NCBI GenBank assembly: GCA_963082975.1
Contig: OY720350.1
Location: 43,726,734 to 43,790,733 of the forward strand
DNA: 64,000 nucleotides
DNA from: Labia minor
Taxonomy: Eukaryota; Arthropoda; Insecta; Dermaptera; Spongiphoridae
Reading direction: 5' to 3'
This document shows positions 1-10,247 of this stretch, in pieces. The notes under the pieces were generated by a model, which saw only the letters and a program-made list of their open reading frames with translations, did no database searches and had not been told where the DNA came from. The translations under genes were made by a program, and so were the position numbers. Position 1 is the first letter of the stretch, and every line of letters starts with the position of its first letter.

Positions 1-396
1 GAATGAACTGTTTGTTACTTGGCAGAACTGTTTATGTCCAAAGATGGGGTCAAGAAGACAGGTGTCGATTTATGGGTGCTGCCCGCATCCCACTCGGCCC
101 TAATATGCTCCTTTCCGGTCCTATTTAATTAACTAATCGAATTCAATTTTAGCCAATTAAACCAATTGTAAAGAGATCAATAATCAACATACAACAAAAC
201 AATTGAATTTGAATAAAAAAAATAAATGCATAATTATTATTTTAGAGGTGAAAAGAAAGAAAAAAAATCATTATTTAATACAATAGTATATAATATAGCA
301 TAGGTACAAAAAAAAATCATTAAAATATTAATACCATTTTCTTTTTATATATCAACTTAGACAAAGAGTTAATTATTCATTTTTGGAATGAACACA
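1..396. other. AT-rich non-coding stretch
   Basis: The first 130 bases are more balanced in composition and have no recognisable product; the remainder is AT-rich low-complexity sequence. No open reading frame or repeat family was recognised. Confidence 0.5.
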
Positions 397-827
397 TCTG
401 GAGTGTCTCCACTCGACTATCTCGCAAATTTGAATTGAATTAAATTAATTAAATTATAAATTAAAATTAATAAATAATATTTATTGAACCAGCGCATGTT
501 TGGCTCTTTGTTGATGGCACCACGTCACGTGTTGGCGCGTGAGATTTGCAGTGTTAAAAAATGAATTCTGGTACTTTCAGCGATTCAAGCTGAAATTCTA
601 TATATAACAGTTTTATACAATTTTTAATCATGTAAAAAATTATCAAACATATATCTTTATTTTTACGGTCACTTTAGAGGAAAAAAAATCAAAACGTTGT
701 AGGTAATGACCTTCTACCGGTTGAGCTACATTTCTCAAAAGTTGATAGAAAACTATGAATTTTGAATAATGGCCATGTACCAAATTTCATCATTCTAGCT
801 CAAACCGTTTTTGCGTAATCTTGGTTA

Positions 828-865
<38 letters not shown>

Positions 866-987
866 GACATTTTTCTTAACCTTAGTGAAAATGATTCAGG
901 AACCTTCAAAACCTATAAAAAAACATCAAAATCTCAACATCGAAAATTTCTGTGATCGCAATACTATCTCTGGTGAGATAGTAAAAA
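397..987 (-). mobile_element. Family A Helentron-like non-autonomous element, copy A1
   Basis: Read on the minus strand the element starts at a T-run beside a left inverted repeat (GTGAGATAGT on the plus strand, one base off consensus, 973-982). It has an (AC)n microsatellite near 833-860, and ends with the right subterminal repeat ACTATCTCGC (416-425) followed by the hairpin TGGAGTGTCTCCA (399-411). This order is that of Helentron-associated (DINE-1-like) elements. No coding capacity. The core motifs GAAATTTGGTA and a variant of AACCGGAAG lie 66 nt apart (788 to 722, minus strand). Confidence 0.75.
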
Positions 988-1102
988 GGTTTCAAAACAA
1001 TCTACATTGAACTTTGATTCCAAAAGGGAGGATTTCATAATAGACCTGAACTGAAAAAAATTGAGAAAACTGTAACCACTAAGTGGTTTAAACATTGAGC
1101 CA

Positions 1103-1255
1103 AACAACTTAGCCACAAATAAACTGAAATTTGCACCTCTCACATCTTGTGATGTTGAGAGGTCATTTTCTATTTATAAAAATATTCTGACCGATCGCCG
1201 AACCAATTTCACAATTCAAAATCTTCAATGTATTTTGTGTGCAATTTCTTTATAA
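1103..1255 (+). pseudogene. hAT transposase C-terminal fragment
   Basis: The plus-strand frame from about 1115 to the stop at 1253-1255 reads APLTSCDVERSFSIYKNIL followed by TDRRTNFTIQNLQ. This is the C-terminal dimerisation region of hAT-superfamily transposases (pattern CDVERSFS-x-YK-x2-L-x-D-R-x3-F/L-T). Only about 45 codons are present; the catalytic core, BED finger and terminal repeats are absent nearby, so it is a relic. It lies just downstream of family A copy A1 and is not part of that element. Recognition is from motif memory, not a search. Confidence 0.7.
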
Positions 1256-1889
1256 ATAGGGATGATGTAACATTTGAGAGGGAACAGTTATAATAATTAT
1301 GTTTTGTTTCAGTATCGCAACCAGCATTTGATCCTGGGGGGGGTTTTGACTAGCCGCTCCACCTTCCTATGGCGGGGTCTCCCCCCCCCCCCGGGCTCTC
1401 TCAAAGACAAATTTTCATTAAGATTTTTTTTTATATTAAATATTTAAAAAAGTTTTGTAAATGAAACACTGATTTTACAAAATCTGGCAAAAAAATTTAA
1501 TTTTGTATTTTATTTACTCGTATTCAGTTTTAGAAAGAAAATATTTTTTTCCAGCTATAAGTAAATCATTTTAGCTTTCCTCATGGAATAAGGATAGCTT
1601 ATACAATGGTCGGAAAATTTTGAAAATTGTTGCTCCGAGATTTTAACTTTTCAGACGGTTCTGAATCCAAAACTGCAAAAAAAAAATTTTGAACCAGCCG
1701 GCCGGCAGTTTGTTACCGAGATTACGTCTAAACAAAATTAGATATTGTCTTGAAATTTGATATTTAGATGGTTTTTTTTTTGGGAATGATGGGCGGGGAT
1801 TGGATTGTTTTTGGACAAGATCGGACATTTTATTGATTTTCTCAATAAATACCGATTTTTATGAGAATTATCATACTTTCGTATTAAAT
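1256..1889. other. Non-coding stretch with homopolymer runs
   Basis: Holds G and C runs near 1336-1395 and a more complex block at about 1600-1870 that keeps a 61-codon minus-strand frame rich in K, P and S. The frame resembles no family I know and may be an unclassified repeat. No gene is called. Confidence 0.45.
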
Positions 1890-2186
1890 TTATAGGGAAT
1901 CGAATTTACTAAAAGTTGGTCGTACAGCTAATGCTTGGTAGGCTACAATGACTTTTGATTGTGGTACCAAAGCCAAAGCTGCAAGAGTTCGTAAATGAGT
2001 GGAGTTGTCAGGATTATCTATATCATCATAGAACTTCAAAACTTCGGGCATTGATTTGATGTTTCTATAAATGCATTGAGCAAAATGAAAAAGACAACCT
2101 CTGATGATAGTAAATTTTACCAATTGCGTTATATATTCCCTGGTGAAATATACGGTGCAAATGGTGTATTTTGTATTTGGAATCAT
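1890..2186 (-). pseudogene. MULE-type transposase fragment
   Basis: A 98-codon minus-strand frame reads IIRGCLFHFAQCIYRNIK, then a short acidic stretch, then LRTLAALALVPQSKVIVAYQAL. The pattern G-C-x-F-H-F-x-Q followed about 35 residues later by LAxLAFVPxxxV is typical of the region after the catalytic core of Mutator-like (MULE, often FLYWCH-associated) transposases in arthropods. The fragment has no catalytic DDE residues, no zinc-finger N-terminus and no terminal repeats in view, so it is a decayed piece. The ATG at 2186 is probably only the first Met left in the frame. A host gene domesticated from a MULE is less likely because nothing flanks it. Confidence 0.6.
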
Positions 2187-2510
2187 TAAGCTATTAAAAC
2201 GTATGCTAAAAAACGAAATTTGAGTAAATTACCTTTATTTTACATACGGATTTGACACCCCTATTTATTGGATTGCATATTATATTATTAAATAGATTTT
2301 TATAAAGTTTATTTTTTTTACAATTATAGATTAGTAAAATGAAAGGATCATAGACATATTTTAGATTTGTTTAAATAAATAATGAATAAATTAACATATG
2401 GATAATAAAAGGATAGGATTCTTAAATGTAATTGATAATTAGCAATCATGTATTTATTAATAGAGCAAAAAATGTAGTAAATATAAATACTAAGTTAAAT
2501 GAATCAGATT
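2187..2510. other. AT-rich non-coding stretch
   Basis: Very AT-rich with no frame or repeat recognised. It lies downstream (3' side) of the minus-strand zinc-finger gene. Confidence 0.5.
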
Positions 2511-2516
2511 TTTATT
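2511..2516 (-). terminator. Poly(A) signal of the zinc-finger gene
   Basis: AATAAA on the minus strand, about 32 nt beyond the stop codon at 2548-2550. In an AT-rich region this hexamer is not rare, but its placement fits. Confidence 0.45.
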
Positions 2517-2547
2517 GATTTAAATTATAATTTGGGTTATGAAGTAT

Positions 2548-3536
2548 TTAAGCTATATTTGTATGTAATAATAAATGTCTATTTAAATTTGATTTCAGAT
2601 TAAATTTCTTTTTACAATAATTACATTCAAAAGGTTTTTCTCCTGTATGAATTAATAAATGTTTACGTAAAGTTGATTTGTCATTAAATTTCTTTTTACA
2701 ATAATTACATTCAAAATGTTTTTCTCCTGTATGAATTAATAAATGTGTTTTTAAATTTGATTTCATATTAAATTTCTTTTTACAATAATTACATTCATAA
2801 GGTTTTTCTCCTGTATGAATTAATAAATGTTGATTTAAATGTATTTTCTGATTAAATTTCTTTTCACAATAATTACATTCATAAGGTTTTTCTCCTGTAT
2901 GAATTAATAAATGTGTTGTTAAAGTTGATTTCTGATTAAATTTTTTTTCACAATAATTACATTCATAAGGTTTTTCTCCCGTATGAATTAATAAATGTTG
3001 ATTTAAATGTGACTTGTGATTAAATTTCTTTTCACAATAATTACATTCATAAGGTTTTTCTTCCGTATGAATTAATAAATGTGTAGTTAAAGTTGATTTC
3101 TGATTAAATTTCTCTTTACAATAACTACATTGAAAACGTATGGCTTCTGTATTGTTTGAATCAGTTTCTTCTTTATATTTTTCGTCTAAATATTTCTCTG
3201 TATCCTTTTTGAGTTTTACATTATTTTTGAAAATGGAAAATATTTTTTTATGAAAACATTTTTTTAGATGTTTCGATAAAAATTCTTCACTTATAAAATT
3301 TGTATGGCAATATGTACAAAGAAATAGAGGACCTAAAAAAAGAATTGTTATTTTAAATCATTATATTTTTATATATCTAACTATTTTATAATTAAATTTA
3401 AGGAATGATATCTTTACAAATAATATTAAAAAAAAAAATAATTTTAGTGACAATTATTATTACTTGAAAAAAACAGAAATAAAATCTAACCTTTATATAT
3501 TGGATACATTGTGTCTTCTTGTGAATAAAGATCCAT
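2548..3536 (-). CDS. C2H2 zinc-finger protein, two coding exons (3536-3491 and 3332-2548), 276 aa
   Basis: Exon 1 starts at ATG 3536 and encodes MDLYSQEDTMYPIYK plus one base. Its donor AAAG|GTTAGA at 3491/3490 and the acceptor TTTTTTAG|GT at 3333/3332 remove a 157-nt intron in phase 1 and join the frames exactly, giving KGPLFLCTYC across the junction. Residues 21-41 form a degenerate finger (Cys21, Cys24, His37, Cys41); 42-81 are a charged linker; 82-276 hold seven canonical C2H2 fingers at a strict 28-residue period with TGEKPYECNYC-type linkers, ending HTNIA. The unit repeats as about 84 bp of DNA with very high identity, suggesting recent tandem expansion or conversion. One linker is EEKPYE instead of GEKPYE. 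The family binds DNA, usually as a transcription regulator in the nucleus; no KRAB, ZAD or BTB domain is present. The DNA target is unknown. The frame is intact, so it is probably a live gene from a multicopy insect family. Confidence 0.8.
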
Positions 3537-4274
3537 TTTTAATTGATTAATGTATTATCAATTATAAAATATATACTACTAGGTAATATGTAATAATAAC
3601 CAGAAATGTGTGTGATATAAACGTTTTAAATTTTGATTGTGATTTACAATTATAATAACAAGTTCTTCTGTGATAATCACTAACAGATGCTCCCTGGTCT
3701 GTGGTATGGAGTGATGGAGTGACGCTACGACTTGTAAGGATCAGGTGGTGTCAAGCTCAATGGGACGTGTGAACCTCGAACGCCAGATGGTGTTGCAGGC
3801 GAAAACGGTTGACTCTTCAGGCGCCTAATAGATGGCACCACAAAAAAATGACCGCAGATCACCCCCTCCCACACGCCTTCTGAATTCCCTGCAATTATTT
3901 GAATATCAAACTCGACACCCACCTACCATCCGTATACATAATATTCGAAACAAACCCATAAAAATGCGTTGGATTAATTATTCTTAGTTAATCAATGATT
4001 AATGGATTTCTTGTGATCTTTATAAATAGTATATTTATGGAAATAGAAATGATTATTTATTTTTTTATTTATAAATTTCCTTCTCGCTAAGAACAATTCG
4101 TAGGTGTTTTTCTCGTTTCAAATATTGACATTGAAGAAAATTTTTAATCCATACATATTAAATATTAACAAGAATATGATTCGTTTATTTTATTTATGTA
4201 AATTACATAAAAGATGGTGGAGTTTTCTGTTAATTTAAAAATTATTTATTTGGATATAAAACTAACATTTTTGA
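3537..4274. other. 5' flank of the zinc-finger gene and a GC-richer island
   Basis: The first 120 bases would contain the promoter of the minus-strand zinc-finger gene, but no clear TATA or initiator stands out from the AT background. A more complex block at about 3660-3930 has no recognisable product and may be conserved non-coding DNA or an old repeat. Confidence 0.4.
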
Positions 4275-4823
4275 AATTATAAATTAAAATTAATAAATTA
4301 TATTTATTAAATCAGTGCATTGGCTCTTTGTTGATGGCACCACGTCACGTGTTGGCGCGTGAGATTTGCAGTGTTAAAAAATTAATTCTGGTACTTTCAG
4401 CGATTCAATCAAGCTGAAATTCTATATATAGCAGTTTTATACAATAATTAATCATGTGAAAAATTATAAAAAATATATCTTTATTTTTACGGTCACTTTA
4501 GAAAAAAAAAAAATCAAAACGTTGAGCTAATGACCCTCTTCCGGTTGAGCTACATTTCATAAAAGTTGATAGAAAACTACGAATTTTGAATAATGCCTAT
4601 GTACCAAATTTCATCATTCTAGCTTAAACCATACTTGCGTAATCTTGGTTACATACATACACACACACACATATACACACACACATATACACATACACAC
4701 ACAGACATTTTACTCAACCTTAGTGAAAATGATTCAGGAACCTTCAAAACGTATAAAAACATCAAAATCTCAACATCGAAAATTTTCGTTATCCCAATAC
4801 TATATCTGGCGAGATAGTAAAAA
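4275..4823 (-). mobile_element. Family A element, copy A2, hairpin end truncated
   Basis: Matches family A from the block after its right-end repeat to the left end GCGAGATAGT (plus-strand view, 4809-4818) and T-run. The terminal hairpin and right subterminal repeat are missing. Contains AC-type microsatellites at about 4650-4702. Confidence 0.7.
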
Positions 4824-4834
4824 TGTATATTCAA

Positions 4835-5458
4835 TTTTTACTTTCCCGCATACTTCGTATTAGGAAAGTATTGGAATCGTCAAAAATTCGACTTCGAGAT
4901 TTCGATAGATCTTGACGTTTTAGACCTCCCTCGAAATACCATTTTTCAAATTATGTCTGTGTGTGTGTATGTATGGATAGATGTATGGATGTATGGATGT
5001 ATGTAATGTTTGTCTGTGAGCAAATTTACTCAGAAACTAATCAACCTAGGACTTCGAAATTTGGTACACCGATATTATTCACAGTTTGCAGATTTCTATC
5101 AAAATTTCGTCAAAATCGGTTAACCGGAAGTGGTACTTTACCTACACTGATTGCGTTTACCTTTCAAGTAAAGTACCAGTTTGCTTCGAGATATTTGCTT
5201 CCTATTTTGTATATAGATTTAAAAATATGAAAAAAATTCAGATACCAAATTTCATCATGATCTGACTACCGGAAGTGACATTTTACCTATACAAGTAGCG
5301 TTAGGTGTAAATTATAAATATATATAATAGTGTTAAACCATTTTACTTTATAATTTAAATTAATTAGTTTGTTTATTTTTATTGTTGTTAAAACATAATA
5401 ATAATAACCTCATTATCTATTTATATGCCGGAAAGTCTAGGGGAGGACACTCCCGCTT
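4835..5458 (+). mobile_element. Family C Helentron-like non-autonomous element, copy C1
   Basis: Left end TTTTT plus the terminal repeat ACTTTCCCGCATA (4840-4852); TG/TATG microsatellite at about 4957-5005; right subterminal repeat TATGCCGGAAAGT (5424-5436, one mismatch to the inverse of the left repeat), followed at once by the hairpin GGGAGGACACTCCC (5441-5454). It starts about 11 bases after copy A2. No coding capacity. Core motifs GAAATTTGGTA (5056) and AACCGGAAG (5122) are 66 nt apart. Confidence 0.75.
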
Positions 5459-5479
5459 TTTATCAATATACCTATATTT

Positions 5480-5770
5480 TTGTTAATTTATTATAAACCT
5501 CTGGCTTTTGTAAGTCCTATGCAAGGACAACGGCTATCAAGTCGGTTATATCAACTAGATGTCCTATGATCAGTAGAACGGGTCCTCTCAACCTTTACCT
5601 TGATTTCCTTGATCGGAGGCGCTAATTTTTATCAAGTAGCTATTCCTCAATGTTGATCCCGGAGGTTAGGTTGACTCCGTCTAGAGAGATTCCCTTGCGA
5701 GGCCCGGGACATGAACCCGGGACCACGTGAATGTGAGACAGTGATGCTAGCTTCTCACCCAGTAGCACCT
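5480..5770 (-). repeat. Probable tRNA-derived SINE
   Basis: On the minus strand, starting near 5769, there is a tRNA-like head. An A-box-like TGGGTGAGAAGC (5761-5750) and a B-box-like GGTTCATGTCC (5717-5707) are separated by about 33 nt, as in RNA polymerase III promoters. A unique body follows (CCTCCGATC and GTTGTCCTTGCATAG blocks) and it runs into AT-rich sequence near 5490. It lies directly against the hairpin end of copy C1. I could not find clear target-site duplications. It is not a functional tRNA: the aminoacyl stem does not close. Confidence 0.5.
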
Positions 5771-5819
5771 TATTTATTTTATTATATTTTAATTTTTTAT
5801 GCTTGAAAATAAAAGTTGT

Positions 5820-6005
5820 TTAAGGGGTTCCAATTGAGAAAAGGGGAATTGGTAGACGAAGAACGCGATGAGCAGATAATATAAAAGGGGGATAAAGAAT
5901 TAGGAAAGAATGGAAATTGAACGAAGGTGATGGATGGAGGAATGTGGTTGCTGCAGTCAAGAACTTCTATTAAACGACAGAAATTGATAGAGATATTAAA
6001 ATAAA
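5820..6005 (+). pseudogene. Non-LTR retrotransposon 3' coding fragment
   Basis: With frameshifts, the plus strand preserves GRRRTRWADNIK and, later, DGWRNVVAAVKNF. This is the extreme C-terminus of the insect endonuclease-reverse-transcriptase family (consensus GRPRTRWxDNV...WRxVVxAAxNFR) that also appears at about 12.4, 18.6, 31.9, 36, 45.5, 49.8 and 57.2 kb. Truncated at the 5' side and decayed. Confidence 0.6.
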
Positions 6006-7145
6006 ATAAATAATAATAAAATATGTACTTATATTAATAAATTATTTTACAAATAAAATAAAAATAGAGAGAATGTTAAAGAAATAAATAAAAAACACAT
6101 ATCCTCTACCCTGAGTATAATTATTTTAAATAATAAATAATATAAATTATGTGTACATACATAGAATATAAATGAATCAAATAAAAATAATTTAAATGAC
6201 ACACTTACATGAATTCTGGGTTTTTTGCAAAGTTTTAATTTGAAAAAAAAGAGAGATTAACTTTTAGAAAATTATAAAAGAATAATTAAAAACTACTTAA
6301 AAATAATCATATAAATAATTTTTCATTTCATTTCTAATTTATATTTATTATTAAATCTAAAATAATATACAAAAAAAAATATTAAATATGAATATATTTA
6401 TGTTTAAAATATATATATATATATATATCTAGCTATAATAATAAAATATTATTATTATTATTTTTATTATTATTATTCTTTCATTTTACCAAACGTGAGC
6501 GAATGAAATAAATTATATAAAAAAAAGTTAGCCAGGTGAATGCAATGAAATGTAACGAAAGAAAGATTTTATTAGCCATTCAGTAACAGTGTCCCCTCCC
6601 CAGTCCATGAGCCCACTACCCTTTATCGACCCCCACCATACCAAACAGTCCCGTTTGTCGGGTAATAAATTCACACCGGAACAAGTACAGAGAATACAAT
6701 GGACGAATAACTCAGGTGAATTATTCACTCGTCTATTTTATTAGAAAATTAATAATGATTGTAAAAAATAAAATATGAATTGGCGGAACGAGAATTATAA
6801 CTAAAATAAAGTTTCTCACTTTAAATATCTAATACCAAATACATATCAAATGAAAATATTTTATAAATCACTAACACAGTTAGCAAAAAAAGAATGAAAA
6901 AAAAATGAAAAATTATTTGAAAGAATAAGCGAATTTTAAATTCATATTTGAATTCTAATTCATCATTCAGAATATATTTTAATATTTATTTTTTTCCGGT
7001 TATATAAAAAACATAAGTTCAGAAAACATTTGGAATAAAATTAAGAATTTTTTCAATAATGTTAATATATTCTACATTGATTCTATTTGAAATTATTATT
7101 ACTTTTTGAAAGTATATGATCTATTTGAAAATCTACTTTAAATAA
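6006..7145. other. AT-rich non-coding stretch with a short GC-richer island
   Basis: Mostly AT-rich with TA and TTA simple repeats around 6400-6480. A denser block at about 6530-6730 has no recognisable product. No gene seen. Confidence 0.5.
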
Positions 7146-7676
7146 GTTGGAGTGTCTCCACTTTACTATCTCGCAATTTGAATGGATTAAATAACATAAT
7201 ATATTATATTTAAATTAAATTTTATATATTATAAATTAAAATTAATAAATAATATATATTAAACCTGCGCATGTTTGGCTCTTTGTTGATGGAACCACGT
7301 CACGTGTTGGCGGGTGAGATTTGCAATGTTAAAAAATTAATTCCGGTACTTTCAGCGATTCAATCAAGCTGAAATTCTATAGATAGCAGTTTTATACAAT
7401 TTTTAATCATGTGAAAAAACTTCAAACATATATCTTTATTTTTACGGTCACTTTAAAGGAAAAAAATCAAAACCCTCTTCTACATTTTTCAAAAGTTGAT
7501 AGAAAACTACGAATTTTGAATAATGCCTGAGTGCCAAATTTCATGATTCTAGTCTAAACCGTTTATGCGTAATCTTGTCTACATACACACATACAGACAT
7601 TTTTCTCAACCTTAGTGAAAATGACTCAGGAACCTTTAAAACGTATAAAAACATGAAAATCTCGACATCAAAAACA
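7146..7676 (-). mobile_element. Family A element, copy A3, left end missing
   Basis: Has the terminal hairpin (7148-7160) and the right repeat ACTATCTCGC (7165-7174). The microsatellite is reduced to about 16 bases, and the copy stops before the left inverted repeat. Confidence 0.7.
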
Positions 7677-7895
7677 CAACAAGGTAAAGAAATGATCTTC
7701 TCTTTATATAAAAATTCATATTATAAATCCCAAAAAAGTTTAACAATTGATTAAAAGTAAAACTTTAATTAAAAAAACATTTTATTTGAAATAAATATTT
7801 TCTATAAGTATTTGAAATTTAAATAAAATATAGATATTTGTTCAAGTACACAATATTAAAATAAAAACTAATGAATATTTTAAATAAATTTTAAA

Positions 7896-8540
7896 ATAAG
7901 TTGACCTGTGGCCAGGTCTGAACCGACCGACAGTTTGAAATAAATTAATTTCCAGCTACTGAAACAATTTCAAATAATTTTAATATATCTATTAATGTAA
8001 TAAAAAACAGATATGGATATAACATAAATATTTTTAATTTTATTTTATTTATAATATATATGTAAGAACAGGCTGTCACGTCATGAATAGCTGGATGACG
8101 TCATATAATTTTAAATTAAGAAAAAAACTAATAAAGATGATTTTTCTCGAAGATAAAACAAATACAAAGTGAATGATTCGTGATAATATGTAAAAAATCT
8201 CCTCATGTGAAATTTGGTGTGAAAATAACCCTTCCCTTCCTATCGTCGATCGCTAATACTACCACTTCCGGTTTCTGGATTTGCACCAAAAGTTGATCAA
8301 TTCATCCCACTGATGCATTAAGTAAATATACCAAATTTCATCAAAATCGGTTGAGCTGTTCAGGCTGTACAGATCTATACGGACAGACGGACGGACGGAC
8401 CGACGGACGGACGTACAGACATCATGCTAAAAATACTTTTTTCTGTTTAGAAAATCCATGATTCGTGGAGATATGTAAAAATCTCCACATGTGAAATTTG
8501 GTGTGAAAACAATACCTCCCTTACTATCGTCGGTCGGTAA
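7896..8540 (-). mobile_element. Family B Helentron-like non-autonomous element, copy B1
   Basis: In minus-strand orientation it begins at TTACCGACCGACG (left repeat; its complement CGTCGGTCGGT is at 8528-8538). It has a GACGGACG microsatellite at about 8382-8415, and ends with an imperfect right subterminal repeat beside 7921-7932 and the hairpin GACCTGTGGCCAGGTC (7903-7918). Two divergent internal direct repeats of about 80 bp are present. No coding capacity. Confidence 0.75.
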
Positions 8541-8565
8541 TAATTAAAAAAGGACTAATAAATAT

Positions 8566-8605
<40 letters not shown>

Positions 8606-9166
8606 AATATCTTACTATATTATCTACACTCTACACTGATTATTGGGATTTAAAAATTAAAACAAAATTAAATTTTTTTATGCAAGTTTTCAAGATGTAA
8701 TATTTGAATTACTTATTTTTTCATTTCATTTAATAAAATTAATGAGATGACATTTCTTGAATCAAGTATAAAGAATAAATATTGAAAAATGATATTTTTT
8801 TAGCATAAGACATTATTAGATTAATAAAAATTATTTTATTTAGTAAAATTTAATTTTATTTGGATTGCTTTAGTAATATCTCTTATATTAATACGTAATT
8901 AATTAATTTACAATCCATTTTTTAATTAGAGAGTGAATGAGGGTTGAATTCTGACGAGAAAGAACTCGAAGTATGGTCAGTGCGTTCTGCTCGCCTGCAG
9001 GCAGTGGTCTGTGGTGGGGGGAGAGTAGGCGAGGGAATTGAGGGAACGAGTGGAGTTGCGCAAGCATTCGGACATCTATTTATAAAATAATTTAATAATA
9101 AAAATTAATTATCTTCTTATCATTTCTAAAAAGGTTTAGGTATCAATTAAAAATAGTACAATTTTT
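8541..9166. other. Non-coding stretch with (TA)n and a GC-rich island
   Basis: A (TA)n run lies at about 8570-8600. At 8930-9080 is a distinctly GC-richer, non-repetitive block with a G-run near 9015-9021. It could be a regulatory or conserved non-coding segment; no reading frame or product is recognised. Confidence 0.45.
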
Positions 9167-9536
9167 TTACCGACCGACGATAGTAAGGGAGGTATTGTTT
9201 TCACACCAAATTTCACATGAGGAGTTTTTTTTATATATCACCACGAATCATGCACTTTGTATTGGTTTTATCCTCGAGAAAATTATCTTTATTAGTTTTT
9301 TCTTAATTTAAAATTATATGACGTCATTCAGCCATTCATGACGTCACAGCCTGGTCTTACATATATATTATAAATAAAATAAAATTAAAAATATGTATGT
9401 TCTATCCATATCTGTTTTTTATTACATTAATAGATCTATTAAAATTATTTGAAATTGTTTCTGTAGATGGAAATTAATTTATTTCAAACCGACGGTCGGT
9501 TCGGACGTGGCCACAGGTCAACTTATATTTTACTTA
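9167..9536 (+). mobile_element. Family B element, copy B2, internally deleted
   Basis: Left repeat ACCGACCGACG (9169-9179) and a right end with hairpin GACGTGGCCACAGGTC (one mismatch). The segment between the two internal direct repeats, including the microsatellite, is absent, leaving one hybrid repeat. This fits loss by recombination between those repeats. Confidence 0.7.
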
Positions 9537-9706
9537 TTTTTAATAATTATTTTCTTTTATAAGAAAATAATATTTAATATTCTATATTAAAAAGCTTCAA
9601 ATTTGTTTTGCTTAATTATTCTTTCCAAACTATTAAAAAAAATAGTAAAAAATAAACACCACATCAATTGAACAAATGGAATACCATGATTTTAAGAACA
9701 AAAAAA

Positions 9707-10247
9707 TCTGGAGTTTCTCCACTCGACTATCTCGCAAATTTGAATTGGATTAAATAACATAATATATTATATTTAAATTAAATTAAATTGATTAAATTAT
9801 AAATTAAAATTAATAAATAATATTTATTAAACCAGCGCAAGTTTGGCTCTTTGTTGATGGCACCACGTCACGTGTTGGCGCGTGAGATTTGCAGTGTTAA
9901 AAAATTAATTCTTCAGCGAATCAATCAAGCTGAAATTCTATATATAGCAGTTTTATACAATTATTAATCATGTGGAAAATTATCAAACATATATCTTTAT
10001 TTTTACGGTCACTTTAGAGGAAAAAAAAATCAAAACGTTGTAAGTAATGACCTTCTTCCGGTTGAGCTACATTTCTCAAAAGTTGATAGAAAACTATGAA
10101 TTTTGAATAATGCCCATGTACCAAATTTCATCATTCTAGCTCAAACCACACAGATATTTTTCTCAATTTTAGTGAAAATGATTCAGGAACCTTCCAAACG
10201 TATAAAAACATCAAAATCTCAACATCGAAAACTTTCTGGCGAGAAAT
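9707..10247 (-). mobile_element. Family A element, copy A4, microsatellite lost
   Basis: Terminal hairpin (one mismatch) at 9709-9721 and ACTATCTCGC at 9726-9735 are intact. The microsatellite block and the adjoining bases have been deleted (around 10148) and the left end has decayed to GCGAGAAATA. Confidence 0.7.

Noticed and set aside
4635-4863. THTH/HTYT-rich frames
   Set aside because: Translations of the AC microsatellite in copy A2.
5020-5230. Open frame of about 70-80 codons repeated at 4961-5230 and 29183-29434
   Set aside because: It is just family C sequence; the frame includes the microsatellite (MCVC/MDVW repeats) and has no protein family.
5700-5770. Functional tRNA gene
   Set aside because: Box-like motifs are present but the acceptor stem does not pair and there is no clear anticodon arm; better explained as a SINE head.
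8382-8415. GACGGACG array as a satellite or CRISPR-like repeat
   Set aside because: A short microsatellite at the same internal position in every family B copy; no spacers.
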